Shown here: positions 16,093 through 24,304 of the stretch, piece by piece
How positions within the stretch are numbered: the first letter of the stretch is position 1
Layout of the letters: each line of letters starts with the position of its first letter
Source of the DNA: Mycobacterium sp.
Lineage (GTDB): Bacteria > Actinomycetota > Actinomycetes > RYN-182
NCBI GenBank assembly: GCA_025965515.1
Contig: JAOPWU010000079.1
Coordinates: 1 to 39,894 of the forward strand
Reading direction: 5' to 3'
Length of the DNA: 39,894 bases
Notes under the pieces: model-generated
Databases searched by the model: none
Told to the model about the DNA's origin: nothing
The model's input: only the letters and a program-made list of their open reading frames with translations
Position numbers and translations under genes: made by a program

Positions 16093-17613
16093 CTACCCCG
16101 CCCGCAGCTCCTTCTTGAGGATCTTGCCCGTGGCGCCCTTGGGGAGGGCGTCGACGATGCGCACCTCACGCGGGTACTTGTAGGCCGCGAGGTGCTGCTT
16201 GGCGTACGCGATGACGTCGGCCGGGTCGAGGGTGACCCCCGGAGCCGGGGCCACGATGGCGACGACCTCCTCGCCCAGCCGGTCGTCCGGCTTGCCGATC
16301 ACGGCGACCTCGGCGACGCCCGGGTAGGAGTAGAGCACCTCCTCGATCTCGCGCGGGTAGACGTTGTACCCGCCGCGGATCACGAGGTCCTTGATCCGGT
16401 CGACGACGAAGTAGTAGCCCTCGTCGTCGACGTAGCCCAGGTCGCCGGTGTGGAACCAGCCGTTGCGGAACGCCTCGGCCGTGGCCTCGGGCCGGTTGTG
16501 GTAGCCGCGCATGACGTTGTGGCCGCGGATGACCAGCTCGCCGACGTTCTCCTCGCCGGCCGGCAGCGTGCGGTCCTCGGCGTCGACGACGCGCATCTCC
16601 ACGCCCCAGATCGGCTTGCCGATCGACATGATCTTCCGCTGCTCGGCGCTGACGTTGAATGTCGCGGTGCTGGCGGTCTCGGACAGGCCGTACCCCTCAA
16701 GCACGGTCACGCCGAACGTCTTCTCGAACTGGTGCAGCACCTCGCCGGGCAGCGAGGCACCGCCGGAGACGGCCACGCGGAACGCCGACAGGTCCCGGTC
16801 CCCGGCGCCCTCGGCCATGAGGGCCTGCAGCATCGTCGGGACACCCAGGGCGACCGTGACGCCGTCGGCCGCCATCGCGTCGAGGACCGCGGCCGGCTCG
16901 AACCGCGGCACGACCGAGAGCGTGCCGCCGAACCGCACGGTCACGTTCACGGCGCTGGACAGGCCGAAGACGTGGAAGAACGGCAACACGCCCAGCGTGA
17001 CGTCGTCGGCCCGGGCGTCGAACAGGCCGCCCGCGACGGTGCAGTTCATGTAGAGCTGGAAGTGCGTCAGCTCCGCGCCCTTCGGCTTGCCGGTCGTGCC
17101 GCTCGTGTACAGGAGAACGGCGATGTCGTCCGACGACGTGGGCACCAGGTCGTCGAACGGCTCGGCGTCGAGCAGCTCGGCGAAACGGTGCGCCGGCTCC
17201 GGCGCGGGGTCCATCGAGCCCGGGAACGGCACCAGGTACAGCGGGATGCCCAGGTCGCCGGTGGCCGCGAGGCCATCGGCCGCGAACATGTCGAACCCGA
17301 TGAGCAGCTTCGCCCCGGCGTCCGAGCAGTGGTAGCGGATCTCGGCTGCCTTGAGCAGCGGGTTGAGCGGCAGCATGGTGATACCGGCCCGCAGCGCCCC
17401 GAAGTAGCTGACCAGGAACTCCGGCACGTTGGGCAGCTGCACCGCGACCACGTCACCCGGCACCAGCCCGGCGGCCTGCAGGCCGCCGGCGAACCGCGCC
17501 GACGCCGCGTCCAGCTCGGCGTAGGTGGTGGGTTCCCCCAGGAAGTGGAGCACCGGCTTGTTCGGCGTCGCCTTCGCCGACTCCAGCAGCATGATCGCGA
17601 GATTGAAGCTCAT
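16093..17613 (-). CDS. Long-chain-fatty-acid-CoA ligase-like AMP-binding enzyme
   Basis: 506-residue ANL-superfamily acyl-CoA synthetase. The ATP-binding motif YTSGTTGKPKGA is at 169-180; GYGLSETAS and the FHTGDLGYVDDEGYYFVVDR hinge block follow; the catalytic lysine is Lys497 in PKGATGKILKK. Full length for a medium/long-chain fatty acid or similar carboxylate ligase; the substrate is not readable. No Shine-Dalgarno. A 15-bp palindrome covers the start codon (17611-17625) and includes CATACT 6 bp before the ATG, so the mRNA may be leaderless and repressor-controlled. glnE lies 42 bp upstream on the same strand... its stop is at 17656, so read-through from glnE is possible. Confidence 0.87.
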   Translation of the reverse strand: MSFNLAIMLLESAKATPNKPVLHFLGEPTTYAELDAASARFAGGLQAAGLVPGDVVAVQLPNVPEFLVSYFGALRAGITMLPLNPLLKAAEIRYHCSDAGAKLLIGFDMFAADGLAATGDLGIPLYLVPFPGSMDPAPEPAHRFAELLDAEPFDDLVPTSSDDIAVLLYTSGTTGKPKGAELTHFQLYMNCTVAGGLFDARADDVTLGVLPFFHVFGLSSAVNVTVRFGGTLSVVPRFEPAAVLDAMAADGVTVALGVPTMLQALMAEGAGDRDLSAFRVAVSGGASLPGEVLHQFEKTFGVTVLEGYGLSETASTATFNVSAEQRKIMSIGKPIWGVEMRVVDAEDRTLPAGEENVGELVIRGHNVMRGYHNRPEATAEAFRNGWFHTGDLGYVDDEGYYFVVDRIKDLVIRGGYNVYPREIEEVLYSYPGVAEVAVIGKPDDRLGEEVVAIVAPAPGVTLDPADVIAYAKQHLAAYKYPREVRIVDALPKGATGKILKKELRAG

Positions 17614-17625
17614 ACGCTCAGTATG
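17611..17625. promoter_or_regulatory. 15-bp palindrome overlapping the acyl-CoA ligase start
   Basis: On the minus strand CATAC-TGAGC-GTATG is a perfect 5+5 inverted repeat whose right arm contains the ATG. CATACT could also serve as the -10 of a leaderless transcript. A TetR-like operator of a fatty-acid regulon is one possibility, but no regulator gene is adjacent. Confidence 0.45.
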
Positions 17626-17655
17626 GGTGTGGTCACAGGCGTGGCGGCCACCCGG

Positions 17656-20600
17656 TCAGGGCGCCGATCCGAAGACCCGCTCCACGACCGCCCGGGCCCG
17701 ACCGGCGAGTTCGCGGTGCTCCGCGAGCAGCTCGGCCGCCGCGGCGGGACCCGGCTGGCGCCCCAGGACCCCGGCGACCCCCGCCATGGCCCGGCTCTCC
17801 CGCGGCAGCACGTCCGCGGCCTTGCCCGTCGCCAGCATGATCGCGTTGCGCAGCCGGGCGGCGTGGGTCCACGCCTGCTCCAACAGCGCGGCGTCGTCGT
17901 CGGCCAGCAGACCCAGCGCGGCCTCCGCCCGCAGCGCGGGCAGCGTCCGCGGGGTGCGCAGCTCCGCGTGGTCCTTCGCGTGCTGGAGCTGCAGCAGTTG
18001 CACCGTCCACTCGACGTCCGACAGGCCGCCTGGCCCCAGCTTCAGGTGCATCGTCCGGTCGGAGAAGCGCGGCAGCCGCTCCCGCTCCATCCGCCGCTTG
18101 AGCCGCCGGACCTCGTCCGCCTGCCCGGCCGTGAACACCGCCGGGTACCGGACCGGGTCGATCACGCCGGTGAGCAGCCGCTCCCCCAGCTCGGCGTCGC
18201 CCGCGCAGAACGTGGCCCGCAGCAGCGCCTGCGCCTCCCAGGTCTGCGACCAACGCTCGTGGTAGACGCGCCAGGACGCCAGGCTGCGTGACAGCGGCCC
18301 GTTGCGCCCCTCCGGCCGCAGCCCGGTGTCGAGCCCCAGCGGCGGGTCCGGCGCAGGCAGGCTGAGCAGTCGGCCGGTCTGTTCGACGACGGACCGCGCC
18401 ACGTCCGCGGCCCGGGCGTCCGCCACCCCGGGCAGCGGTTCGTGCACGAAGACGACGTCTGCGTCGCTGCCGTACCCGAGCTCCCCGCCACCCAGCCGGC
18501 CCATGGCGATGGCCGCGATCCGGACCGGCAGCGGCTCCCCCAACGAGCGGCTCACCTCCCGCATCGCGAGATCCAGGGCCGCGGCGATGGTCGCCGTCGC
18601 GGCACCCGACAGCGCCACGCCGACCCTCTCGGGCGTGAGCAGCCCCAGCAGCTCGGCGCTCGCGATCCGCAGCAGCTCCGTGCGCCGCAGCCCGCGCGCG
18701 GCCGCCGCCGCGGCCTCCCGGTCCTCGTTGCGCCCCACCACGGACCGCCAGGCCGCGGCGAGCGCCTCCCCGGAGCGCGGCTGCAGCGCCTCGCTGTCCC
18801 GCGAGGTGGCGACGATGGCGACCGCCTCGGGGCTGCGGATGAGCAGGTTCGCGACGTACCGGGACGTGGCGAGCAGGTACGCGAGGTTCTGCGCCGCCTC
18901 GCCCTCGTCCCGCAGCTGCCGCAGGTACCAGGGCGTGTCGCCCAGCGCGTCGCTGACCGTGCGGAACGCCAGCAGACCGGCGTCCGGGTCGGCCGAGTCG
19001 GAGAGCCGCTCCAACACCACGGGCAGGAGCGCCCGCTGGATGGCGGCCCGCCGGGAGTAGCCGCCGGTCATCGCGCGGATGTGCCGCAGCGCGGCAGCGG
19101 TGTCGGTGAAGCCGAGGGCGTGCAGCCGGGTGTAGGCCGACTGCTCCGTCAGCCCGTCGGTGGCGAGCTGGTCGTCCGGCAGCGCCGCGATGGTCGAGAG
19201 CAGCGGCCGGTACACCAGCTTCTCGTGCAGCCGCCGGGTCTCCCGGACCTGCGTAGCCCGGTCGGTGTCGAACGCCTCGAGCGCGTCCCCGCGCGGTCCC
19301 GACCGGTACCCCATGGCGCGGGCCAGCCAGCCCCGCTGGGCGGGGTCAGCGGGCAGCGAGTGCGTGCGCCGCAGGTGCTGCAGCTGCAGCCGGTGCTCCG
19401 CGGTCCGCAGCCAGCGGTACGCGAAGTCGAAGGTGTCGGCGTCGGCGCGGCCGACGTAGCCGCGGTCCCGCAGCGCCTCCAGCGCCTCCAGCGTTGTGCC
19501 GCTGTGCAGCTCGTCGTCGGTCCGGCCGTGCACCAGCTGCAGCAGCTGGACGGCGAACTCGATGTCCCGCAGCCCGCCCGCGCCGAGCTTGAGCTCCCGT
19601 TCCTGCCGATCGGCGGGCACGCTCGCCTCGACCCGGCGGCGCATCTCCTGCACGTCCGCGACGAAGTCGGGGCGGGTGGACGAGGACCACACCAGCGGGT
19701 CCAGCGCCGCCTTCCACGCGGCGCCGAGTTCCTTGTCGCCCGCGATGGGCCGGGCCTTCAGCAGCGCCTGGAACTCCCAGGTGCGCGCCCACCGGCGGTA
19801 GTAGGCGTCGTAGCTCGCGAGGGTCCGGACGAGGACGCCGTTGCGTCCCTCCGGCCGTAGCCCCATGTCGAGCTCGAACAGCGAGCCGCTGGGCGTGGCC
19901 GCGGTGCAGGCGCGGACGAGGCCGGTGGCCAGCCGGGTGGCGGTGGCCAGCGCGCGCTGCTCCCGCTCCGCCGCGTCCGGGCCGGGCTCGCCGGCCTGCA
20001 GCGGCTCGGCGACCAGCACGACGTCGACGTCACTGACGTAGTTGAGCTCCCGGCCGCCGCACTTGCCCATGGCGATGATCGCGATGCGGCAGTACTCGGC
20101 GTCCGGGGCGAGCCCCGCCCAGGCGACCGCGAGCGCCGCTTCGAGCGCGCCGCCGGCCAGGTCGGCGAGCTGGGCCGCCACCTCGGCGAGATCCATCCCG
20201 CCGGCCAGGTCGCGGGCGGCGACGCGCACCTGGATGTCGCGGTAGGCCAGCCGCAGCGCCTCGAGGGTCTCGGGCGCGTCGTCCCGCGCCCGCAGGACCG
20301 TCGGCTGCCCCGGGCCGGCCACCACCTCGACGGCCCCGACCGCCTCGAGCAGCGGGGCACGCAGCTGCTCGGTCGTGAGCGGCGGCGCGGTGCAGTCCGC
20401 CGCCAGCTGCCGCCAGAGCTGTGGCCGCAGCACAAGGTGCTCACCGAGGCGGGTGCTGGCCCCCAGCACGGCGAACAGCCGGCTGCGCAGCGGCTCGTCG
20501 TCCGCCAGCGCGGCGAGCAGCGTGGCCCCGTCACCCGCGGGCGCGGGGTCGGCGTCCAGGGCGCGGCGGAGACCGCCGAGGGTCCGCGCGGCGAGGTCCG

Positions 20601-20778
20601 GGTCGGCGGCGTGCCCGAGCGCCGCGACGAGGTCGGCCGCCGCCGGACCGTCGTCGAGCAGGCCCAGCGCGTCGAGCTCCGCGGCGGAGGCGACGGTGTC
20701 GGTGAAGCCGAGCCGCGCCAGGCGCGCCTGGGCGCTCTCGTGCCGGCGGGTCGGGGCCCGCCCGGGCGGGGTGGCCAC
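17656..20778 (-). CDS. glnE: Bifunctional glutamine synthetase adenylyltransferase/deadenylylase
   Basis: 1040-residue two-headed enzyme that adds AMP to, or removes it from, glutamine synthetase in response to nitrogen status. Both nucleotidyltransferase-type active sites are intact: the N-terminal deadenylylase half has GGRELNYVSDVDVVLV (Asp250, Asp252) and the C-terminal adenylyltransferase half has GGELGYGSDADVVFV (Asp772, Asp774). Each is followed by its helical GlnD/GlnE domain. Full length for actinobacterial GlnE. GTG 20778 is the start; no clear ribosome site. It lies 46 bp downstream of glnA2 in the same direction, the arrangement known in mycobacteria. Confidence 0.95.
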   Translation of the reverse strand: MATPPGRAPTRRHESAQARLARLGFTDTVASAAELDALGLLDDGPAAADLVAALGHAADPDLAARTLGGLRRALDADPAPAGDGATLLAALADDEPLRSRLFAVLGASTRLGEHLVLRPQLWRQLAADCTAPPLTTEQLRAPLLEAVGAVEVVAGPGQPTVLRARDDAPETLEALRLAYRDIQVRVAARDLAGGMDLAEVAAQLADLAGGALEAALAVAWAGLAPDAEYCRIAIIAMGKCGGRELNYVSDVDVVLVAEPLQAGEPGPDAAEREQRALATATRLATGLVRACTAATPSGSLFELDMGLRPEGRNGVLVRTLASYDAYYRRWARTWEFQALLKARPIAGDKELGAAWKAALDPLVWSSSTRPDFVADVQEMRRRVEASVPADRQERELKLGAGGLRDIEFAVQLLQLVHGRTDDELHSGTTLEALEALRDRGYVGRADADTFDFAYRWLRTAEHRLQLQHLRRTHSLPADPAQRGWLARAMGYRSGPRGDALEAFDTDRATQVRETRRLHEKLVYRPLLSTIAALPDDQLATDGLTEQSAYTRLHALGFTDTAAALRHIRAMTGGYSRRAAIQRALLPVVLERLSDSADPDAGLLAFRTVSDALGDTPWYLRQLRDEGEAAQNLAYLLATSRYVANLLIRSPEAVAIVATSRDSEALQPRSGEALAAAWRSVVGRNEDREAAAAAARGLRRTELLRIASAELLGLLTPERVGVALSGAATATIAAALDLAMREVSRSLGEPLPVRIAAIAMGRLGGGELGYGSDADVVFVHEPLPGVADARAADVARSVVEQTGRLLSLPAPDPPLGLDTGLRPEGRNGPLSRSLASWRVYHERWSQTWEAQALLRATFCAGDAELGERLLTGVIDPVRYPAVFTAGQADEVRRLKRRMERERLPRFSDRTMHLKLGPGGLSDVEWTVQLLQLQHAKDHAELRTPRTLPALRAEAALGLLADDDAALLEQAWTHAARLRNAIMLATGKAADVLPRESRAMAGVAGVLGRQPGPAAAAELLAEHRELAGRARAVVERVFGSAP

Positions 20779-20824
20779 GGGTCAGCGGCCGCCCGCCGCG
20801 GGGGACGCGGTCACCGGTCCGCGC

Positions 20825-22165
20825 TCACAGGACGGGCAGGTAGCGGTCGATCTCGAAGGCCGTGACCTCGCGGCGGTAGGCCTCCCACTCCTGCCGCTTG
20901 TTGCGCAGGAAGAACTCGTGCACGCCGTCGCCGAGCGTTTCCCGGACCAGCTCGCTGTCCTCCATGATCTTGAGGGCCTCCCCCAGCGAGTGCGGGAGCG
21001 GGTCCATGCCGAGTCGGCTGCGCTGGCCATCGGACAGCGTCCAGACATCGTCGCTGGTGCCCGGCGGGAGCTCGTACCCCTGCTCGATGCCCCGCAGCCC
21101 GGCCGCGAGCAGCACGGCGAACGTGAGGTACGGGTTGCACGCGGTGTCCGGCGAGCGGACCTCGACGCGCGCGCTGTTCCCCTTGCCGGGCTTGTGGTGC
21201 GGCACCCGCACCAGCGCGCTGCGGTTGTTGCTGCCCCAGCAGATGAACGCGGGCGCCTCGCCGCCCGAGATCAACCGCTTGTAGCTGTTGACCCACTGGT
21301 TGCACACGGCGGTGATCTCGGCGGCGTGGGCCAGCAGGCCCGCCACGAACGCGCGGCCGACCTTCGACAGCCCGTCGGGCGTCTCCGGCTCGTAGAACGC
21401 GTTGCGGTCGCCCTCGAACAGCGAGAGGTGCGTGTGCAGCCCGGAGCCGGGCTGGTCGCTGAACGGCTTCGGCATGAAGCTCGCGAACAGCCCCTGCGCG
21501 AGCGCCGCCTCCTTCACCACGTGGCGGAAGGTCATGAGGTTGTCCGCCGTCGTGAGCGCGTCCGCGTACCGGAGGTCGATCTCCTGCTGGCCGGGAGCGA
21601 CCTCGTGGTGGCTGAACTCCACCGAGATGCCCATCCGCTCGAGCATCGTGATGGCCTGCCGCCGGAAGTCCTGCGCGCCGCCGTGCGGCGTCAGGTCGAA
21701 GTACCCGGCGTTGTCCACGGGCTCGGGCACGGGCTGGCCGGGACGCGGCCGGCCGGCGAGCAGGAAGAACTCGACCTCGGGGTGCGTGTAGAAGGTGAAC
21801 CCACGGTCGGCGGCCCGGCCGAGCGCGCGCCGCAGCACGCTGCGCGGGTCCGACGGGCTCGGCAGCCCCTCGGGCGTGAGGATGTCGCAGAACATGCGGG
21901 CCGTCGGGGGCCCGTCCGAGCCGAACGGCAGCACCTGGAACGTCGCCGGATCCGGGCGCGCCAGCATGTCCGCCTCGTAGACCCGCGTGAAGCCCTCGAT
22001 GGCGGAACCGTCGAAGCCGATGCCCTCGGAGAACGCCCCCTCCAGCTCCGCAGGGGCGACCTCGACCGACTTGAGGACCCCGAGGACGTCGGTGAACCAC
22101 AGCCGCACGAAGCGGATGTCCCGTTCCTCCAGCGTCCGCAGGACGAACTCCTGTTGCTTGTCCAT
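20825..22165 (-). CDS. glnA2: Type I glutamine synthetase, GlnA2-like
   Basis: 446-residue glutamine synthetase (glutamate + NH3 + ATP to glutamine), the size of mycobacterial GlnA2 and shorter than the main GlnA1. The beta-grasp N-terminus (FVRLWFTDVLGVLKSVE) and catalytic blocks PEVEFFL, SHHEVAPGQQEIDLRY, GSGLHTHLSLF and NRSALVRVP are present. Where classical GSI-beta has NLYDLPPEE for adenylylation, this protein has GYELPPG (Tyr364), a partial match. ATG 22165 was chosen over an upstream frame because GAGAGG lies 9 bp upstream and MDKQQEFVL matches family starts. Position beside glnE supports the GlnA2 label; similar paralogues may favour other amines. Confidence 0.9.
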   Translation of the reverse strand: MDKQQEFVLRTLEERDIRFVRLWFTDVLGVLKSVEVAPAELEGAFSEGIGFDGSAIEGFTRVYEADMLARPDPATFQVLPFGSDGPPTARMFCDILTPEGLPSPSDPRSVLRRALGRAADRGFTFYTHPEVEFFLLAGRPRPGQPVPEPVDNAGYFDLTPHGGAQDFRRQAITMLERMGISVEFSHHEVAPGQQEIDLRYADALTTADNLMTFRHVVKEAALAQGLFASFMPKPFSDQPGSGLHTHLSLFEGDRNAFYEPETPDGLSKVGRAFVAGLLAHAAEITAVCNQWVNSYKRLISGGEAPAFICWGSNNRSALVRVPHHKPGKGNSARVEVRSPDTACNPYLTFAVLLAAGLRGIEQGYELPPGTSDDVWTLSDGQRSRLGMDPLPHSLGEALKIMEDSELVRETLGDGVHEFFLRNKRQEWEAYRREVTAFEIDRYLPVL

Positions 22166-22223
22166 GGGGCGGATCCTCTCAGCGCGCTGCGCGTGGCGCA
22201 CGGGGCCACGCAGGAAGAGGGGC

Positions 22224-22273
22224 CACAGGCTGCTGTGACCCCCCGGTCATATCGGGGGCCGGCTGTGGCACAG
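22224..22273. promoter_or_regulatory. Paired CACAG/CTGTG inverted repeats flanking a GC hairpin
   Basis: In the 158-bp divergent region between glnA2 and the SDR gene, CACAG-N4-CTGTG (22224-22237) and CTGTG-G-CACAG (22263-22273) flank a 6-bp hairpin, CCCCCG/CGGGGG (22240-22245 and 22253-22258). They could be operators for either gene. No matching regulator is in the window. Confidence 0.4.
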
Positions 22274-22323
22274 TGGCAGCTCGGACGCCGCCCGCGGGCG
22301 GCCGCAGACCTCGAGGAGGACCC

Positions 22324-23247
22324 GTGAAGGGCACCCGACTGGGCGGTTCCACCGTTCTCATCACCGGGGCCGGCAGCGGCATCGGCCGGCTCATGGCCCT
22401 CGGCGCCGCCCAGCGCGGCGCCTCGCTGGTCCTGTGGGACCTGTCGCCGGAGCGCGTCGAGAAGGTCCGTGCCGAGCTCGCCGACCGCGCCCGCCCCGGC
22501 GCGCAGGTGCTGGCCCAGGTCGTCGACGTCTCCGACAAGGCGCAGGTGTCCGCCGCCGCGGCCGAGACGCTCGCGCAGGTCGGCACCATCGACGTCCTCA
22601 TCAACAACGCGGGCGTCATCAGCGGCAAGCCGCTGCTGGACACCTCCGACGCCGCGATCGAACGCACGTTCGCGGTCAACGTGCTGGCGCTGTACTGGGT
22701 CACCCGGGCGTTCCTGCCCGCGATGGTGGCGCAGCACCGCGGCCACGTCGTCACGATCGCGAGCGCTGCCGGGCTGATCGGCGTGGCCCAGCAGACCGAC
22801 TACTCGGCCAGCAAGCACGCCGCCGTCGGCTTCGACGAGTCGTTGCGGGCCGAGATGCGCACGCTCGGCACGGGGGTGCGCACCACGGTCGTCTGCCCGT
22901 ACTACATCGACACCGGCATGTTCGACGGCGTCGCGACGAAGTACCCGTTCCTGCTGCCGATCCTCAAGGAGCAGAAGGTCGCGACGAAGATCCTGGACGC
23001 GGTCGAGCGCGGCAAGTCGCGGCTGATCATGCCGCCGCTGGTGGCCGGGCTGGCCCCGGCCAGGATCCTGCCGACCGCGCTGTTCGACCGGATGAACGAC
23101 TTCCTGGGCGTCAACCAGACCATGGCGCACTTCGCGGGGCGGCCCGGGGACGCCCCCGTCGTGACCCCCGATCCGGTCATCCTGGGCGACGCGGCCGCCC
23201 CGGGGACGGCGCAGGCGGACGCGGACCCGGCGGTCCGCGCGGGCTGA
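22324..23247 (+). CDS. Short-chain dehydrogenase/reductase (retinol dehydrogenase-like)
   Basis: 307-residue classical SDR. Cofactor loop TGAGSGIG (14-21), NNAG (95-98), and the catalytic Ser147, Tyr160 and Lys164 (DYSASKHAAVGF). An acidic residue after strand 2 (LVLWDLS, Asp39) suggests NAD(H) preference. The long C-terminal extension beyond 240 (KSRLIMPPLVAGLAPARILP) resembles membrane-associated retinol/lipid dehydrogenases of the SDR16C type. GTG 22324 has AGGAGG 6 bp upstream. Followed 53 bp later by an acyltransferase in the same direction, so lipid modification is a reasonable guess. Confidence 0.84.
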   Translation: MKGTRLGGSTVLITGAGSGIGRLMALGAAQRGASLVLWDLSPERVEKVRAELADRARPGAQVLAQVVDVSDKAQVSAAAAETLAQVGTIDVLINNAGVISGKPLLDTSDAAIERTFAVNVLALYWVTRAFLPAMVAQHRGHVVTIASAAGLIGVAQQTDYSASKHAAVGFDESLRAEMRTLGTGVRTTVVCPYYIDTGMFDGVATKYPFLLPILKEQKVATKILDAVERGKSRLIMPPLVAGLAPARILPTALFDRMNDFLGVNQTMAHFAGRPGDAPVVTPDPVILGDAAAPGTAQADADPAVRAG

Positions 23248-23300
23248 GCGGCTCCCCGACCGGAGTGTTTCGGACCACATCGGTCGGGCACGAGGCCGCG

Positions 23301-24260
23301 GTGACCAGCGATCGGCGCATCGCCAACCCGCTGCGCACCGCCGCCCGGCACCTGCCGGGGCCGCTCGGCGGGTTCGCCGAGGTCTGGGCGGGCGTCCTGC
23401 ACGACCTCACCGACCCCGGCCCGCTGCTGCACGGCAGCTCGGTCGCGGCATGGGACCCCGAGTACATCGAGCGGACCCTCCCGCTGCTGCACCAGGCGTT
23501 CTTCGCCTACTTCCGCGGCGAGGTGCGCGGCCTCGAGAACATCCCCGACGGCCCCGCGTTGCTGGTGGGGAACCACTCGGGCGGCCTGCTCATCGCGGAC
23601 ACGTTCCTGTTCGCGACCGCGTTCTACCACCACTTCGGGCCGCAGCACCGCTTCCACCAGCTGGCCCACCAGGTCGTCGCGCGCACGCCGCTCCTGGGGT
23701 CGCTGCGCCGGTACGGCACCCTCAACGCCTCCCACGACGACGCGCGCAAGGCCTTCGACCTGGGCGCGCCCGTGCTGGTCTACCCCGGCGGTGATTGGGA
23801 GACGTTCCGGCCGTCCTGGCGGGGCGGCGAAGCGGACCTGGCCGGGCGCCGGGGGTTCCTGCGGCTCGCGCTGGAGGCGGGCGTCCCGGTCGTCCCGGTC
23901 GTGTCCCTCGGGGGGCAGGAGAACGGCCTGTTCCTCACCCGCGGCGAGCGGCTGGCCGAGGTCACCGGCTTCGCGAAGCTGACCCGCATCAAGGTGCTAC
24001 CCGTGACGGTCGGGCCACCGTTCGGGGTGACGATCATGGACCTGCCGTTCCGTTGGCCGCTGCCGTCGAAGACCACGGTGCAGGTGCTGCCCCCGCTGGA
24101 CGCGACGGACCTCGGCTTCTCCCCCCGCCGCACCCGCGGCGCCACCGCGCAGGACATCGCGGCGGCCGACCTGGACGCGGCGTACGACCTCGTCTCCCGC
24201 CGCATCCAGGAGCAGCTGGACGCGCTCTCGGCGGAGCGGGACCTGCCGCTGATCGGCTGA
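23301..24260 (+). CDS. Lysophospholipid/glycerolipid acyltransferase family protein
   Basis: 319-residue PlsC-like acyltransferase. Instead of the canonical HX4D it has LLVGNHSGGLLIADTFLF (about 89-106), with a longer gap between His and Asp, seen in TMEM68/DGAT-like branches. Later blocks are VYPGGDWETFRPSW and GVPVVPVVSLGGQENGLFL, corresponding to the substrate-binding PGG and PV motifs. A start at GTG 23301 is supported by GAGG 5 bp upstream; GTG 23265 is the alternative. Probably acylates a lysolipid or diacylglycerol at the membrane; acceptor unknown. Lies between the SDR gene and nadE, all on the plus strand. Confidence 0.8.
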   Translation: MTSDRRIANPLRTAARHLPGPLGGFAEVWAGVLHDLTDPGPLLHGSSVAAWDPEYIERTLPLLHQAFFAYFRGEVRGLENIPDGPALLVGNHSGGLLIADTFLFATAFYHHFGPQHRFHQLAHQVVARTPLLGSLRRYGTLNASHDDARKAFDLGAPVLVYPGGDWETFRPSWRGGEADLAGRRGFLRLALEAGVPVVPVVSLGGQENGLFLTRGERLAEVTGFAKLTRIKVLPVTVGPPFGVTIMDLPFRWPLPSKTTVQVLPPLDATDLGFSPRRTRGATAQDIAAADLDAAYDLVSRRIQEQLDALSAERDLPLIG

Positions 24261-24291
24261 CGGGTGCCCGCCGCGGGCGGCGTGATGTCCG

Positions 24292-24304
24292 TAGGCTCCT
24301 GACC
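24292..24304 (+). promoter_or_regulatory. Leaderless-type promoter of nadE
   Basis: TAGGCT (24292-24297) fits the actinobacterial TAnnnT -10, and only 7 bp separate it from the nadE ATG, where transcription would start. No Shine-Dalgarno precedes the ATG. Similar spacing recurs at six other starts in the window. Confidence 0.55.

Noticed and set aside
12679-17613. Mobile or horizontally acquired island among mixed genes
   Set aside because: No transposase, integrase, tRNA or flanking repeats, and base composition looks like the neighbours.
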